Shown here piece after piece: positions 24,468 through 32,304 of a stretch of DNA of 35,314 bases. This DNA comes from an uncultured Muribaculaceae bacterium (lineage in GTDB: Bacteria > Bacteroidota > Bacteroidia > Bacteroidales > Muribaculaceae). The position numbers were made by a program, and so were the translations under genes. The stretch is from positions 1 through 35,314 of the forward strand of contig CAJGBY010000018.1 of assembly GCA_904501735.1 (NCBI GenBank). Reading direction: 5' to 3'. The notes under the pieces were generated by a model. It had not been told where the DNA came from. It did not search any database and saw only the letters and a program-made list of their open reading frames with translations. Each line of letters starts with the position of its first letter. Position 1 is the first letter of the stretch.

Positions 24468-24887
24468 ATGACAACCTACCGTTCAAAAATCGACCATTGG
24501 CTGTGGATATTAATCGTAGTTATATTTATAGCAAGCTACACCCCAGCCTTCTTTACACCCGACACACCATGGTTACCCATAATCCTAACTCTTATCTTTC
24601 CTGCTTTTCTCATCATCAACATATACACCAATACCTACTACACAATCGATGAAGAAAAACAAATCCTAAGAGTAAAAAGTGGATTCATTGTCGACTACAA
24701 ATACGACATAAACAAGATTACACACATTCGCAATACAGGCACTTGGCTTAGCGGTCCCGCGTTATCTCTCGATCGAATAGAGATTTCCTTAGGCAAGCGC
24801 AGAAAAGTCGTCATATCGCCTCTATATAAGCCTCAATTCATCGAACACCTCACATCACTCAACCCCAACATCACTGTTGAAGATTGA
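24468..24887 (+). CDS. Membrane protein with bacterial PH-like domain
   Basis: The 139-residue protein has two N-terminal membrane helices (about residues 11-27 and 36-54) joined by a short proline-rich turn, then a soluble domain: YYTIDEEKQILRVKSGF, YDINKITHIRNTG, LDRIEISLGKRRKVVISP and a C-terminal helix. This plan fits the small bacterial PH-domain membrane proteins (bPH_4, formerly DUF1200), whose molecular role is unknown. It is a single-gene unit with its own promoter. No hairpin terminator follows on the plus strand; instead a repetitive A/C-rich tract begins about 45 nt downstream. Confidence 0.75.
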   Translation: MTTYRSKIDHWLWILIVVIFIASYTPAFFTPDTPWLPIILTLIFPAFLIINIYTNTYYTIDEEKQILRVKSGFIVDYKYDINKITHIRNTGTWLSGPALSLDRIEISLGKRRKVVISPLYKPQFIEHLTSLNPNITVED

Positions 24888-24930
24888 TCACCTACAACAA
24901 CTTCAATTAAAACACATACTCACACCACAC

Positions 24931-25045
24931 ATCACACTATAATCACTATCACACCACGATAGCCCCATCACACTATAGCTTCCCCTATCACACTATAGTT
25001 ACTACAGCCACTATAGGCACTATCATTACTATAGCCACTATTCAC
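24931..25045. repeat. Degenerate CACTATAG-type repeat tract
   Basis: The plus strand is rich in A and C and very poor in G. ATCACACTATAG occurs exactly at 24967-24978 and 24987-24998 (20-nt period), with a one-base variant at 24931-24942. Shorter copies of (C)ACTATAG or CACTATC recur at about 24945, 25009, 25018, 25028 and 25036. It lies between the PH-domain gene and the tRNA-Val terminator and codes for nothing visible. Confidence 0.6.
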
Positions 25046-25057
25046 CCACATAGACAC

Positions 25058-25090
25058 AAAAAAAGGAGCTACATTTCTGTAACTCCTTTT
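25058..25090 (-). terminator. Terminator of tRNA-Val
   Basis: On the minus strand AAAGGAGTTAC pairs with GTAGCTCCTTT (one wobble) around a short loop, followed by T-rich sequence. It starts a few bases after the tRNA 3' end. Confidence 0.88.
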
Positions 25091-25092
25091 AG

Positions 25093-25167
25093 TGGGCGTT
25101 GACGGATTCGAACCGCCGACCCTCTGCTTGTAAGGCAGATGCTCTGAACCAGCTGAGCTAAACGCCC
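25093..25167 (-). tRNA. tRNA-Val (anticodon UAC)
   Basis: The minus strand folds as a standard cloverleaf: acceptor GGGCGTT/AACGCCC, D-arm GCTC..GAGC, anticodon stem TCTGC/GCAGA with loop CTTACAA (anticodon TAC, reading GUA), T-arm GGCGG-TTCGAAT-CCGTC, discriminator A at 25093. CCA is not encoded. A consensus promoter lies upstream and a terminator downstream, so the tRNA is transcribed alone. Confidence 0.96.
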
Positions 25168-25189
25168 TATTGATTTCTCAATTGCGATG

Positions 25190-25221
25190 CAAAGGTACGA
25201 CTTTTTAATTTACCATGCAAA
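25190..25221 (-). promoter_or_regulatory. Promoter of tRNA-Val
   Basis: On the minus strand TTTG (complement of 25218-25221), a 20-nt spacer and TACCTTTG (25190-25197) match the consensus fully, 23 nt before the tRNA 5' end. Confidence 0.85.
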
Positions 25222-25252
25222 TATTTTAGCAAAAAAAATTACGATTTTATTT

Positions 25253-25290
25253 AAAAAAAGGTCGTGTACACTAAAATACACGACCTTTTT
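25253..25290 (-). terminator. Rho-independent terminator at the end of the mnmA-rsmE-TPR operon
   Basis: GGTCGTGTA (25260-25268) and TACACGACC (25277-25285) form a perfect stem extended by flanking A/T pairs. On the minus strand seven T follow. It starts about 24 nt after the TPR gene stop. Confidence 0.93.
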
Positions 25291-25313
25291 AGCTCAAATA
25301 TCATTAATCTTGA

Positions 25314-26909
25314 TTATTCAAACACCTTATCATATCGATTCACGATCTCCTTGAATCGAGGCAATGAGCGTAGTGATAGCAAGTTCACCTCACCTTCACG
25401 ATAGTCATAAATCGCATAATAGTTACCATAGCCATTTGCAAGCGCGCTTTCAAGCAGATCAAGCGCCTTATCATTATCGCCACACAACGCATACACTACC
25501 GATGCTGTGTAATATGATTCACCACCTGCAGTTGGATACTCAGCTACTATTTTATCAGCCCAAGCCTTAGCTTCATCAAATCGTCTCAAGCCATATAGAG
25601 CCACACCTCGCAATGAATAGATATCATCTTCAAGGTCGAGCACCTTCATATAGTCATTTTTAGCGCTTGTTTCGCCCTTCAAGTAAGTCTTGCTTAGCCA
25701 AGCACGCAAAAGGATGTTTTCTGCTATTGTTGGGTCGTTCAACAATGCTTCATTGATTGTTGTCAACGCATCTTTGTAGTTACCATCAAGAATGTGCAAC
25801 AATGATTTTTCACGCAATGCATCAATATAATTAGGATTTGAGCCAAGCGCCATGTACACACTTTGCAAACCATCCTTTGTCATACCCATTGCACTTTGGA
25901 TGCGAGCCTTCAACACATAATATTCAGGAGCTTCAGCGTTCATCATTATAGCAGTATTCACTCTATTCAAAGCCTCCATATAACGGCTCAAATTAAAGTT
26001 TACAAGTGCGCTATAATAATAGATGCCATGATAATCATATAATTTCTTATCGATAATCAAATTCAAATCCTTCAATGCTGCCGAGTAATGGTTATGTTGC
26101 ATTGCCACATGCGCTCTAATATAATAGAACATACCCACATCTGGAGCCTTATCAATCGAATTAGACAACGCATCTATCACATCAGCATAATTAGTGTGGC
26201 TCATATCCACCAATCGTTGCAACGCACCCGACATATCATTCGACACACTAATTGCCGAGATAACATCTTGCGCAGCACCTTTATAATCGTTCATCAACAC
26301 AAGCACATCCGAACGATTTAGGTACACGCGTGGTTCTGCTGGATACAAATCCACTGCACGATTAGCATATCTTGCGGCCTCATCATAATCTTTTTGCATC
26401 ACAGCCACCTTTGCCAATCCTGCCATTGCATGAAAGTCCAACGAATTGCGTCTCAATAGCGTAGTATACGAGCTCTTAGCTGTTTCGTAGTCGCCACTTT
26501 CGAAACACATATCACCAAGCAACAACACAGTATGTTGATCCACTGGTTTTATCGTATTCGCCATTTTCAAGTCGGTGATTGCCTTTTCTTGTTCGTTTCT
26601 GATGATATAAATCTTTGCTCTAAGTACATACGACTCGAATAGTGTCGATTCATCCGATTTTGGTATATATGTCAAAGCGTTATTTATATCTTCTAGCGAC
26701 TTCAAATACTCACCATTCAAGAAATACTGATTGGCACGGCTATAAAGCAACGCATAATCATAAGGATTTCTTGCCAATTCCTCATTATATACAGCCATCA
26801 CAGCCGCATTAATACGCTGTTGTGTTTCACTCATGTTAGTTTGAGCTTGTGCCACAAACGATAATGCCGCTCCTGCCAACACGCATAGTGTTACAAATTT
26901 CTTTTTCAT
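25314..26909 (-). CDS. Exported tetratricopeptide repeat protein
   Basis: The 531-residue protein has a signal peptide (MKKKFVTLCVLAGAALSFVAQA, cleavage near AQT). Nearly the whole mature part is TPR helix pairs, at least ten. Clear ones include NPYDYALLYSRANQYFLNGEY, HTVLLLGDMCFESGDYETAKSS, PRVYLNRSDVLVLMNDYKGAA, APEYYVLKARIQSAMGMTKD and SYYTASVVYALCGDNDKALDLL. It should be a periplasmic or membrane-attached scaffold for protein contacts. The C-terminal NLLSLRSLPRFKEIVNRY resembles the end of TPR proteins of this type in Bacteroidota. It is the last gene of the seven-gene minus-strand run, 46 nt after rsmE, with the operon terminator behind it. Confidence 0.88.
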   Translation of the reverse strand: MKKKFVTLCVLAGAALSFVAQAQTNMSETQQRINAAVMAVYNEELARNPYDYALLYSRANQYFLNGEYLKSLEDINNALTYIPKSDESTLFESYVLRAKIYIIRNEQEKAITDLKMANTIKPVDQHTVLLLGDMCFESGDYETAKSSYTTLLRRNSLDFHAMAGLAKVAVMQKDYDEAARYANRAVDLYPAEPRVYLNRSDVLVLMNDYKGAAQDVISAISVSNDMSGALQRLVDMSHTNYADVIDALSNSIDKAPDVGMFYYIRAHVAMQHNHYSAALKDLNLIIDKKLYDYHGIYYYSALVNFNLSRYMEALNRVNTAIMMNAEAPEYYVLKARIQSAMGMTKDGLQSVYMALGSNPNYIDALREKSLLHILDGNYKDALTTINEALLNDPTIAENILLRAWLSKTYLKGETSAKNDYMKVLDLEDDIYSLRGVALYGLRRFDEAKAWADKIVAEYPTAGGESYYTASVVYALCGDNDKALDLLESALANGYGNYYAIYDYREGEVNLLSLRSLPRFKEIVNRYDKVFE

Positions 26910-26955
26910 ATCTTTTCTTAAGTTCTTTTATATTTCTGTTTTATTCGCCCTCTTT

Positions 26956-27663
26956 TCACTGTATTTGCTTTATTGTGTGACAAGCAAAGCATGCTGCCAC
27001 AGCTGCAGTCTCAGTACGAAGACGACTATCTCCCAATGTCACAGCCACAAAGCCATTTGACAATGCTGCATCTACCTCTTCACGGCTAAAATCGCCTTCA
27101 GGCCCCACAAGCACAAGCACTGGTTCATTTGGCTTATACTCTTTCATAAAGTTCTTACGCTCCACTATATCATCGCAATAGCATATAAACTTTTGTCCCT
27201 CAAACGGCATTTTTATCACATCCATCACAGGCGTCAACTCATCGAGTTGCGGCAATGTTGCTTTCAGCGATTGTTTCATCGCCGACACAAGGATTTTCTG
27301 CAATCGTTCGGTCTTCAACTCCTTTCGTTCCGAATAGCGACATTTCACAGGAGTCACTCTATCAACTCCCATTTCAGTGCACTTTTCTGCAAGCCATTCT
27401 ATTCGGTCAAGATTTTTTGTTGGCGCCACACACAGCACAATCTCACTACCCCAATGCGAGCCCGAAGCGATGCGCTCCACTATCTCCACCCCGCACTTTT
27501 TACTATGAGCCAACGAGATTCGGCAACGATACAACACGCCCTTGCCGTCAACCACTTCCACCTCATCGCCTTCTTTCAAGCGCAACACACGAACAGCATG
27601 TTGCGACTCTACTTCGGGCAACATAAGTGTTTCTTCTATATCAGGAGCAAAAAACCTATGCAT
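26956..27663 (-). CDS. rsmE: 16S rRNA (uracil(1498)-N(3))-methyltransferase
   Basis: The 235-residue SPOUT-class enzyme methylates U1498 of 16S rRNA. It has an N-terminal PUA-like domain (MHRFFAPDIEE.. with QHAVRVLRLKEGDEVEVVDG) and the knotted SAM-binding domain with ERKELK, LVGPEGDFSREE and LGDSRLRTETAAVAA near the C-terminus. All hallmark motifs and the normal length are present. It lies 21 nt after the nucleoside-type permease gene, in the same run as mnmA, another RNA-modification gene. Confidence 0.96.
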   Translation of the reverse strand: MHRFFAPDIEETLMLPEVESQHAVRVLRLKEGDEVEVVDGKGVLYRCRISLAHSKKCGVEIVERIASGSHWGSEIVLCVAPTKNLDRIEWLAEKCTEMGVDRVTPVKCRYSERKELKTERLQKILVSAMKQSLKATLPQLDELTPVMDVIKMPFEGQKFICYCDDIVERKNFMKEYKPNEPVLVLVGPEGDFSREEVDAALSNGFVAVTLGDSRLRTETAAVAACFACHTIKQIQ

Positions 27664-27684
27664 TTCCGTCAGTTTAATTCTATT

Positions 27685-28947
27685 TTAGGCTTCTTTTGGT
27701 TCACGGAAGATAATTGCAAACAACACTGCTACCACCAATGCATAACCTGCAAATATCAACCATGATGTATTCCAACCTGCAATTTGTGCCAATGGATCAG
27801 TTTGTGAATACACAAAGTTATTCACTACTGCTTGAGCACTTAGAGTACCGATTGTTGCACCAATACCGTTGGTCATAATCATGAACAAACCTTGTGCACT
27901 ACTACGAATAGATGTATCAGTTACCTTGTCAACATACAATGAACCTGAGATATTGAAGAAGTCGAATGCTACACCATAAACTACCATTGATAGGATGAAC
28001 ATCCACACGCCTTCGCCTGGGTTACCCAATCCGAACAAACCGAAGCGTAGCACCCAACCCAACATTGCGATCAACATAACCTTCTTGATACCAAATTTCT
28101 TCAAGAAGAATGGGATAAGTAGGATACACAATGTTTCGCTCACTTGAGATAGCGAAATCAATGCGTTAGCATGGTTTGCACCAAATGTATCGGCATATTC
28201 AGCAACACCCTTGAACGAAGTTATAAATGGGTTAGCAAAACCATTTGTAATTTGCAACGACACACCCAATAGCATTGAGAAAATAAAGAACACTGCCATA
28301 TCTTTGTTTTTAAACAAAGTGAATGCTCTAAGTCCCAAAATATCAACAAGCGAATTGCTCTTACCAGCACTCTTATCCACTGGGCAGTTAGTCAATGTCA
28401 ACGCATAAGCCGATAGGCACAAGCCTAATACTGCCGACACGAAAAATTGTTCGTAAGTTCCTTGAAATCCAGCGAAATCCACAAATAGCATTGAGCAAAT
28501 AAAACCAATCGTTCCAAACACACGAATTGGTGGAAATGCCTTCACTGTATCAAGACCTGCTTTGTTCAACGCAGTATATGCTACCGAATTTGACAAGCCG
28601 ATAGTAGGCATAAAGAATGCCACACTCATTGTATAAAGTGAGAATAATATACCAAACTCCACTTCAGCGCCTGCGCTCATTGCATAAGCACCTGTTGCAC
28701 CCATGAACACACCTGCAATTAAGTGACATAGGCTAAGCACCTTTTGCGCTGGAATGAATCGGTCGGCAACGATACCTACCAATGCAGGCATGAATAGCGA
28801 CACGATTCCTTGAATAGCATAGAACCAACCGATATTTTCGGCCAAACCCACCTTTGCAAGGTAATTTCCCATTGATGTAAGATAAGCTCCCCAGATTGCA
28901 AACTCCAAGAAGTTCATCACAATAAGTCTCAATTTGATATTCTTCAT
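27685..28947 (-). CDS. MFS permease of the nucleoside:H+ symporter type (NupG-like)
   Basis: The 420-residue inner-membrane protein has about twelve membrane helices and belongs to the nucleoside:proton symporter branch of the major facilitator superfamily. Typical features are the N-terminus MKNIKLRLIVMNFLEFAIWGAYL, the loop after the second helix GIVADRFIPAQKVL, and the C-terminal half with VYGVAFDFFNISGSLYVDK and SAQGLFMIMTNGIGATIG. The substrate is inferred from family only; nucleosides are the best guess. It sits 23 nt after the DUF151 gene inside the operon, an arrangement that suggests co-expression but no clear shared pathway. Confidence 0.9.
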   Translation of the reverse strand: MKNIKLRLIVMNFLEFAIWGAYLTSMGNYLAKVGLAENIGWFYAIQGIVSLFMPALVGIVADRFIPAQKVLSLCHLIAGVFMGATGAYAMSAGAEVEFGILFSLYTMSVAFFMPTIGLSNSVAYTALNKAGLDTVKAFPPIRVFGTIGFICSMLFVDFAGFQGTYEQFFVSAVLGLCLSAYALTLTNCPVDKSAGKSNSLVDILGLRAFTLFKNKDMAVFFIFSMLLGVSLQITNGFANPFITSFKGVAEYADTFGANHANALISLSQVSETLCILLIPFFLKKFGIKKVMLIAMLGWVLRFGLFGLGNPGEGVWMFILSMVVYGVAFDFFNISGSLYVDKVTDTSIRSSAQGLFMIMTNGIGATIGTLSAQAVVNNFVYSQTDPLAQIAGWNTSWLIFAGYALVVAVLFAIIFREPKEA

Positions 28948-28970
28948 AATGTATATATTTTATTATTTTT

Positions 28971-29546
28971 TTATTCTCCCTTTTTCTCAATAATGATTCG
29001 TTTTATCTCGGCAGCGCGTTCATATTCTTCTCGTTCCACACATTTCGAAAGCATCTTCTCGAGTTCTTCCACAGCAAACTTCTTCAAATCTATTTCTTTC
29101 AGTTCGCTATCGACAGGTGCCACTTTTACCTCACCTTTTTCCGATACAAATCCTGCTTTTTTCAAGATTTCTCGAGTCGTATATATTGGAGCACCTGTGC
29201 GCATTGCAAGAGCTATCGCATCGCTTGTGCGTGAATCAATCACCACTTTGCGGTCATCATCGCCGAAATGCAGTTCCGACAAGAACACTCCATTCTCAAA
29301 TTTGTATATGAACACCTCTTCCAAGCCAATACCGAATGCGTGGGTCAAACTCACTATCAAATCGTGCGACAACGGACGAGGTGGTCTCACATTCTCAAGC
29401 TTCACCGCAATCGACTGTGCTTCGGCTACTCCCACTATCACAGGAATGCGATATGCTCCACCTTCTTCCGACAGTACAAGTGCATACGCTCCTGCCTGTA
29501 TTTGGCTCGAAGTAATTCCCAGCACATTAAGTTTCACCTTCTCCAT
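28971..29546 (-). CDS. Bifunctional nuclease family (DUF151) protein with UVR motif
   Basis: The 191-residue protein has an N-terminal bifunctional-nuclease (BFN/DUF151) domain (about residues 1-130, with VLSEEGGAYRIPVIVGVAEAQSIA, RPLSHDL and VVIDSRTSDAIALAMRTGAPIY) and a C-terminal UVR helix pair (about 150-185, LEKMLSKCVEREEYERAAEIKRII). UVR motifs are named for UvrB/UvrC contacts and also occur in Clp-related proteins, so a role in DNA or protein quality control is possible but unproven. A TTG two codons upstream (29552) would be only 6 nt after mnmA; the ATG at 29546 gives the better N-terminus MEKVKLNVLG. Confidence 0.9.
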   Translation of the reverse strand: MEKVKLNVLGITSSQIQAGAYALVLSEEGGAYRIPVIVGVAEAQSIAVKLENVRPPRPLSHDLIVSLTHAFGIGLEEVFIYKFENGVFLSELHFGDDDRKVVIDSRTSDAIALAMRTGAPIYTTREILKKAGFVSEKGEVKVAPVDSELKEIDLKKFAVEELEKMLSKCVEREEYERAAEIKRIIIEKKGE

Positions 29547-29558
29547 CGACAAAGTCCT

Positions 29559-30638
29559 TTAGTCACGCACTTTTTGACCTGTTATCACTCCACTACCATA
29601 GCACAAATGACCAGTAGCATCATATATCACAGCAAATTGTCCTGGCGCGATTCCTTGAACCTTCTTTTCCGATTCAATCACATATTCACCGCCTTCCAAA
29701 TGCGTAAATTTAGCCTTAATAAATTCTGGCGTGTGGCGATTCTTGAACATTATCTCTACAGGACCATCTACACCCTCCCAAGGATTACCCGAGATGAAGT
29801 GCATTTCATCTATATGTATCAATTTGCCATATTGCTTTTCAGTTTCATAGCCATTACTTACATATATCGTATTGTCCTGTACATTCTTTTTCACCACAAA
29901 CCAAGGTCCACCACTCAAACCAAGTCCGCGACGCTGACCTATAGTATGAAACCAGAAGCCCTTATGTTCGCCTATCTTCTTGCCTGTTTCGAGTTCGATG
30001 ATATTACCCTTCTTTTCGCCAAGATGACGACGAATAAAATCATTATAATTTATCTTACCCAAGAAACATATTCCCTGGCTGTCTTTTCTGAACGCATTAG
30101 GCAATTTTGCATCTATTGCAAGTTGACGCACCTCGCTCTTAGGCATTGTTCCAAGAGGAAAAGTAAGATGCATTAGTTGTTCGTAGCTTATTTGAGCCAA
30201 GAAGTCAGTTTGATCCTTTACAGGGTCTACTGCAGTAGCAAGATATTTTGTTCCATTCACAAAATCGGTACTTGCATAGTGACCTGTGGCAGTGATGTCA
30301 AAATCCTTACCCCATCTTTGCTCAAAATAGCCAAATTTAATCATCTTGTTACACATCATATCGGGATTAGGTGTCAATCCTGCCTTCACTGTGCGAAGTG
30401 CATATTCCATCACATTATCCCAATATTCTTGGTGCAACGACACAACTTCGAGTGGCAACCCATATTTCTTTGCTATTAGGCTACACATCTCTATATCTTC
30501 TTCGGCTGAGCAATCGCCCTCGCCGTTATCCATTCCAATTCTTATATAGAACAAGTTTAAGTCGTGCCCTTCTTCTTTAAGTTTATGCACAACCACCGCA
30601 CTATCTACTCCACCTGATATAAGTACTGCTACATTCAT
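29559..30638 (-). CDS. mnmA: tRNA-specific 2-thiouridylase MnmA
   Basis: The 359-residue enzyme places sulfur at position 2 of wobble uridine 34 in tRNAs for Lys, Glu and Gln. It shows the PP-loop SGGVDSA (residues 8-14), GLTPNPDMMCNKMIKFG with the first catalytic Cys, the GHYA tRNA-binding segment, KDQTDFLAQI, RKDSQGICFLG with the second catalytic Cys, and the HKGFWFHTIGQRRGLGLSGGPWFV block. The C-terminal beta-barrel is complete. The normal bacterial spelling of the central motif is DSTGICFIG, so DSQGICFLG is a mild, conservative variant. It follows the DoxX gene by 32 nt in the same operon. Confidence 0.96.
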   Translation of the reverse strand: MNVAVLISGGVDSAVVVHKLKEEGHDLNLFYIRIGMDNGEGDCSAEEDIEMCSLIAKKYGLPLEVVSLHQEYWDNVMEYALRTVKAGLTPNPDMMCNKMIKFGYFEQRWGKDFDITATGHYASTDFVNGTKYLATAVDPVKDQTDFLAQISYEQLMHLTFPLGTMPKSEVRQLAIDAKLPNAFRKDSQGICFLGKINYNDFIRRHLGEKKGNIIELETGKKIGEHKGFWFHTIGQRRGLGLSGGPWFVVKKNVQDNTIYVSNGYETEKQYGKLIHIDEMHFISGNPWEGVDGPVEIMFKNRHTPEFIKAKFTHLEGGEYVIESEKKVQGIAPGQFAVIYDATGHLCYGSGVITGQKVRD

Positions 30639-30670
30639 ATCAAATTCTTAATTCTTTTTTCTATTTAGAA

Positions 30671-31183
30671 TCAGCTTTCTTCCAATTCAAATTCCTTAGC
30701 TTCGGCTTCGCCCTTTTCGTCGATACTTGTAAGATGTACCGAGATGATATAATCAAGCGAAATCTTTCCAGGACCTGCAAGCATCATGAAAAGGAATATT
30801 CCAAGGAACATAATAGGCAAGAAAATAGCTTGCCATGAATAGAACGACACTGCTTGTTGCATCATCAAGTCTTGAATAAGCGCAATCTCAGCTATCACCA
30901 TTGATATGATTGTTGGAATCAAGGCAAATCGTGTAAACAAGCCCAGAATTATCAATGTAGAGCATATAATCTCTATTAGGATCATCAATAGCAATGATGT
31001 TTCGCCTCCAAGTCCCATCACACTATGAAATGTAGGAGCAAGATCGCTGAAATGTGATATTTGGCGTATTCCGAACTGCATAAACATCACACCTGTAAAC
31101 AAGCGCATAAACAAACGCGCCATGTTAGTAAATGTCAACCCTGCACTATACAGGAACATTCTTTTTATCAATTTTCCAGCCAT
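30671..31183 (-). CDS. DoxX family membrane protein
   Basis: The 170-residue inner-membrane protein has four predicted helices with the DoxX pattern: a conserved first helix (NMARLFMRLFTGVMFMQFGIRQ), a long outer loop, then SLLLMILIEIICSTLIILGLFTRFALIPTII and a fourth helix ending in FLFMMLAGPGKISLDYII. The acidic C-terminal tail of about 25 residues is cytoplasmic by prediction. DoxX-type proteins are linked to redox or quinone processes in some bacteria, but a function here is not known. It is 20 nt after the DUF5106/thioredoxin gene, which may hint at an envelope redox theme. Confidence 0.87.
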   Translation of the reverse strand: MAGKLIKRMFLYSAGLTFTNMARLFMRLFTGVMFMQFGIRQISHFSDLAPTFHSVMGLGGETSLLLMILIEIICSTLIILGLFTRFALIPTIISMVIAEIALIQDLMMQQAVSFYSWQAIFLPIMFLGIFLFMMLAGPGKISLDYIISVHLTSIDEKGEAEAKEFELEES

Positions 31184-31203
31184 ATTATTTCCTTTCTTTT
31201 TTA

Positions 31204-32097
31204 TTATCTCAACAACATTTCTACTGTAATATTCTTATGCGATATGCATTTTTGTTCGTCCAGCACAAAAACACTTGGCGAAATGCGAATATCGAACACA
31301 TCCATCGCGTCTTCCGATGCCACAATGTCCCAATTTGACGCCCAGCCGCGAGCATCTGCAGCCCATTCAGCTGTATATTTCTTTGGGGTAATGCACACCA
31401 CCTTCACTTTGCCTTGAGCTATTAGGTTGTTCAATGGCACACTTGTGCTTAGTTTCAACTTGCTAATCATACAATCTATGCAATCACCATCGTTAAAGAA
31501 CAATATTGTCATCGTATTAGCAATCAATTCGCTCAACTTGCGTCGTTCGCCATCCACTGTCACAACTTCAAGCTCTGGACATGATGCTCCAATCGCATTT
31601 TGATTAATCTTCGCTATTTGCTTTGCATAATACTCACGATCTTTCTTCTTAATCGATTTCGACTTCACCATTGCTTCAGCAAATGGCAAATAAGCCTCAT
31701 CACTTGGGAATATTGCATCATTAGCATACATATTACGCTCTGCCAAACGACCCAACAACTCAAAATTAACCTTGTTGCTTTGTGCCTTGTTCATCAAGTC
31801 TCTAACCGAATTCACAACCACAGTCTTATGCGCATAAGGAAAGAAGTCAAGATAATCTTGGAACGCCTGTTCAAAAGCAGCCTCATCTTTGATAGGCTTC
31901 GATAGGTCAAATTTGTTCCAAAAACGAATCACCACATAGTTTGCTCTATCTTGAAACGACTTTATTGTATCGGGCGCTTGTGGGTATTCAAACAATGTTT
32001 TAGGTGCTACAGTGCCCACCACTTCATTTATATTTTGGGCTACCATAATTGGCGTCATAGCCAATAGAAACATCAATAAAAGTATATTTTTTTTCAT
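31204..32097 (-). CDS. Exported DUF5106 protein with C-terminal thioredoxin-like domain
   Basis: The 297-residue protein has a signal peptide (MKKNILLLMFLLAMTPIMVAQ). A helical DUF5106-type region (about residues 35-170, with FQDRANYVVIRFWNKFDLS) is followed by a thioredoxin-fold domain whose active site reads CIDC (about residues 203-206, in FFNDGDCIDCMISK), so unlike the gene at 16254-16739 it keeps two cysteines. It may be a periplasmic thiol reductase or oxidase. A longer reading to 32151 would begin upstream of the predicted transcription start, so I use the ATG at 32097. It is the first gene of the seven-gene operon. Confidence 0.83.
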   Translation of the reverse strand: MKKNILLLMFLLAMTPIMVAQNINEVVGTVAPKTLFEYPQAPDTIKSFQDRANYVVIRFWNKFDLSKPIKDEAAFEQAFQDYLDFFPYAHKTVVVNSVRDLMNKAQSNKVNFELLGRLAERNMYANDAIFPSDEAYLPFAEAMVKSKSIKKKDREYYAKQIAKINQNAIGASCPELEVVTVDGERRKLSELIANTMTILFFNDGDCIDCMISKLKLSTSVPLNNLIAQGKVKVVCITPKKYTAEWAADARGWASNWDIVASEDAMDVFDIRISPSVFVLDEQKCISHKNITVEMLLR

Positions 32098-32137
32098 ATC
32101 TTTTTTGTCTTTTTTTACACTACATAGATTCTCAATG

Positions 32138-32168
32138 TAAAAGTACGCCAATATCTTAACATTACAAA
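32138..32168 (-). promoter_or_regulatory. Promoter of the DUF5106-DoxX-mnmA-rsmE-TPR operon
   Basis: On the minus strand TTTG (complement of 32165-32168), a 19-nt spacer and TACTTTTA (32138-32145) give a good -33 box and a -7 box that differs from consensus in the last base only. Confidence 0.55.
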
Positions 32169-32243
32169 ATAAAACGCCACAAAACAGCCCTCAAAACAAC
32201 ATTTTTTAGCGAATACACGCCCATTTCAACACTTTTATTCAAC

Positions 32244-32283
32244 AAAGAGATAGCAGAGACAATAATGCCTCTGCTATCTCTTT
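32244..32283 (-). terminator. Terminator hairpin after the YidE/AspT-type gene
   Basis: A perfect 15-bp stem (32244-32258 with 32269-32283) and a 10-nt loop lie 22 nt after the stop at 32305. The T-tract after it on the minus strand is short (TTTGTTG). Confidence 0.82.
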
Positions 32284-32304
32284 ATCTCAGCACTTTTCCA
32301 CCCC

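Noticed and set aside
24931..25045. CRISPR array
   Set aside because: Repeats are short, degenerate and irregularly spaced, with no unique spacers of constant length and no cas genes.
25093..25167. Integration (att) site at tRNA-Val
   Set aside because: No integrase gene and no direct repeat of the tRNA 3' end was seen in the window.
29268..30176. 302-codon open frame on the plus strand
   Set aside because: It lies antisense to mnmA and DUF151, which have full family motifs. Its product is a His/Tyr/Ile/Phe-rich string with no domain, as expected for a shadow frame.
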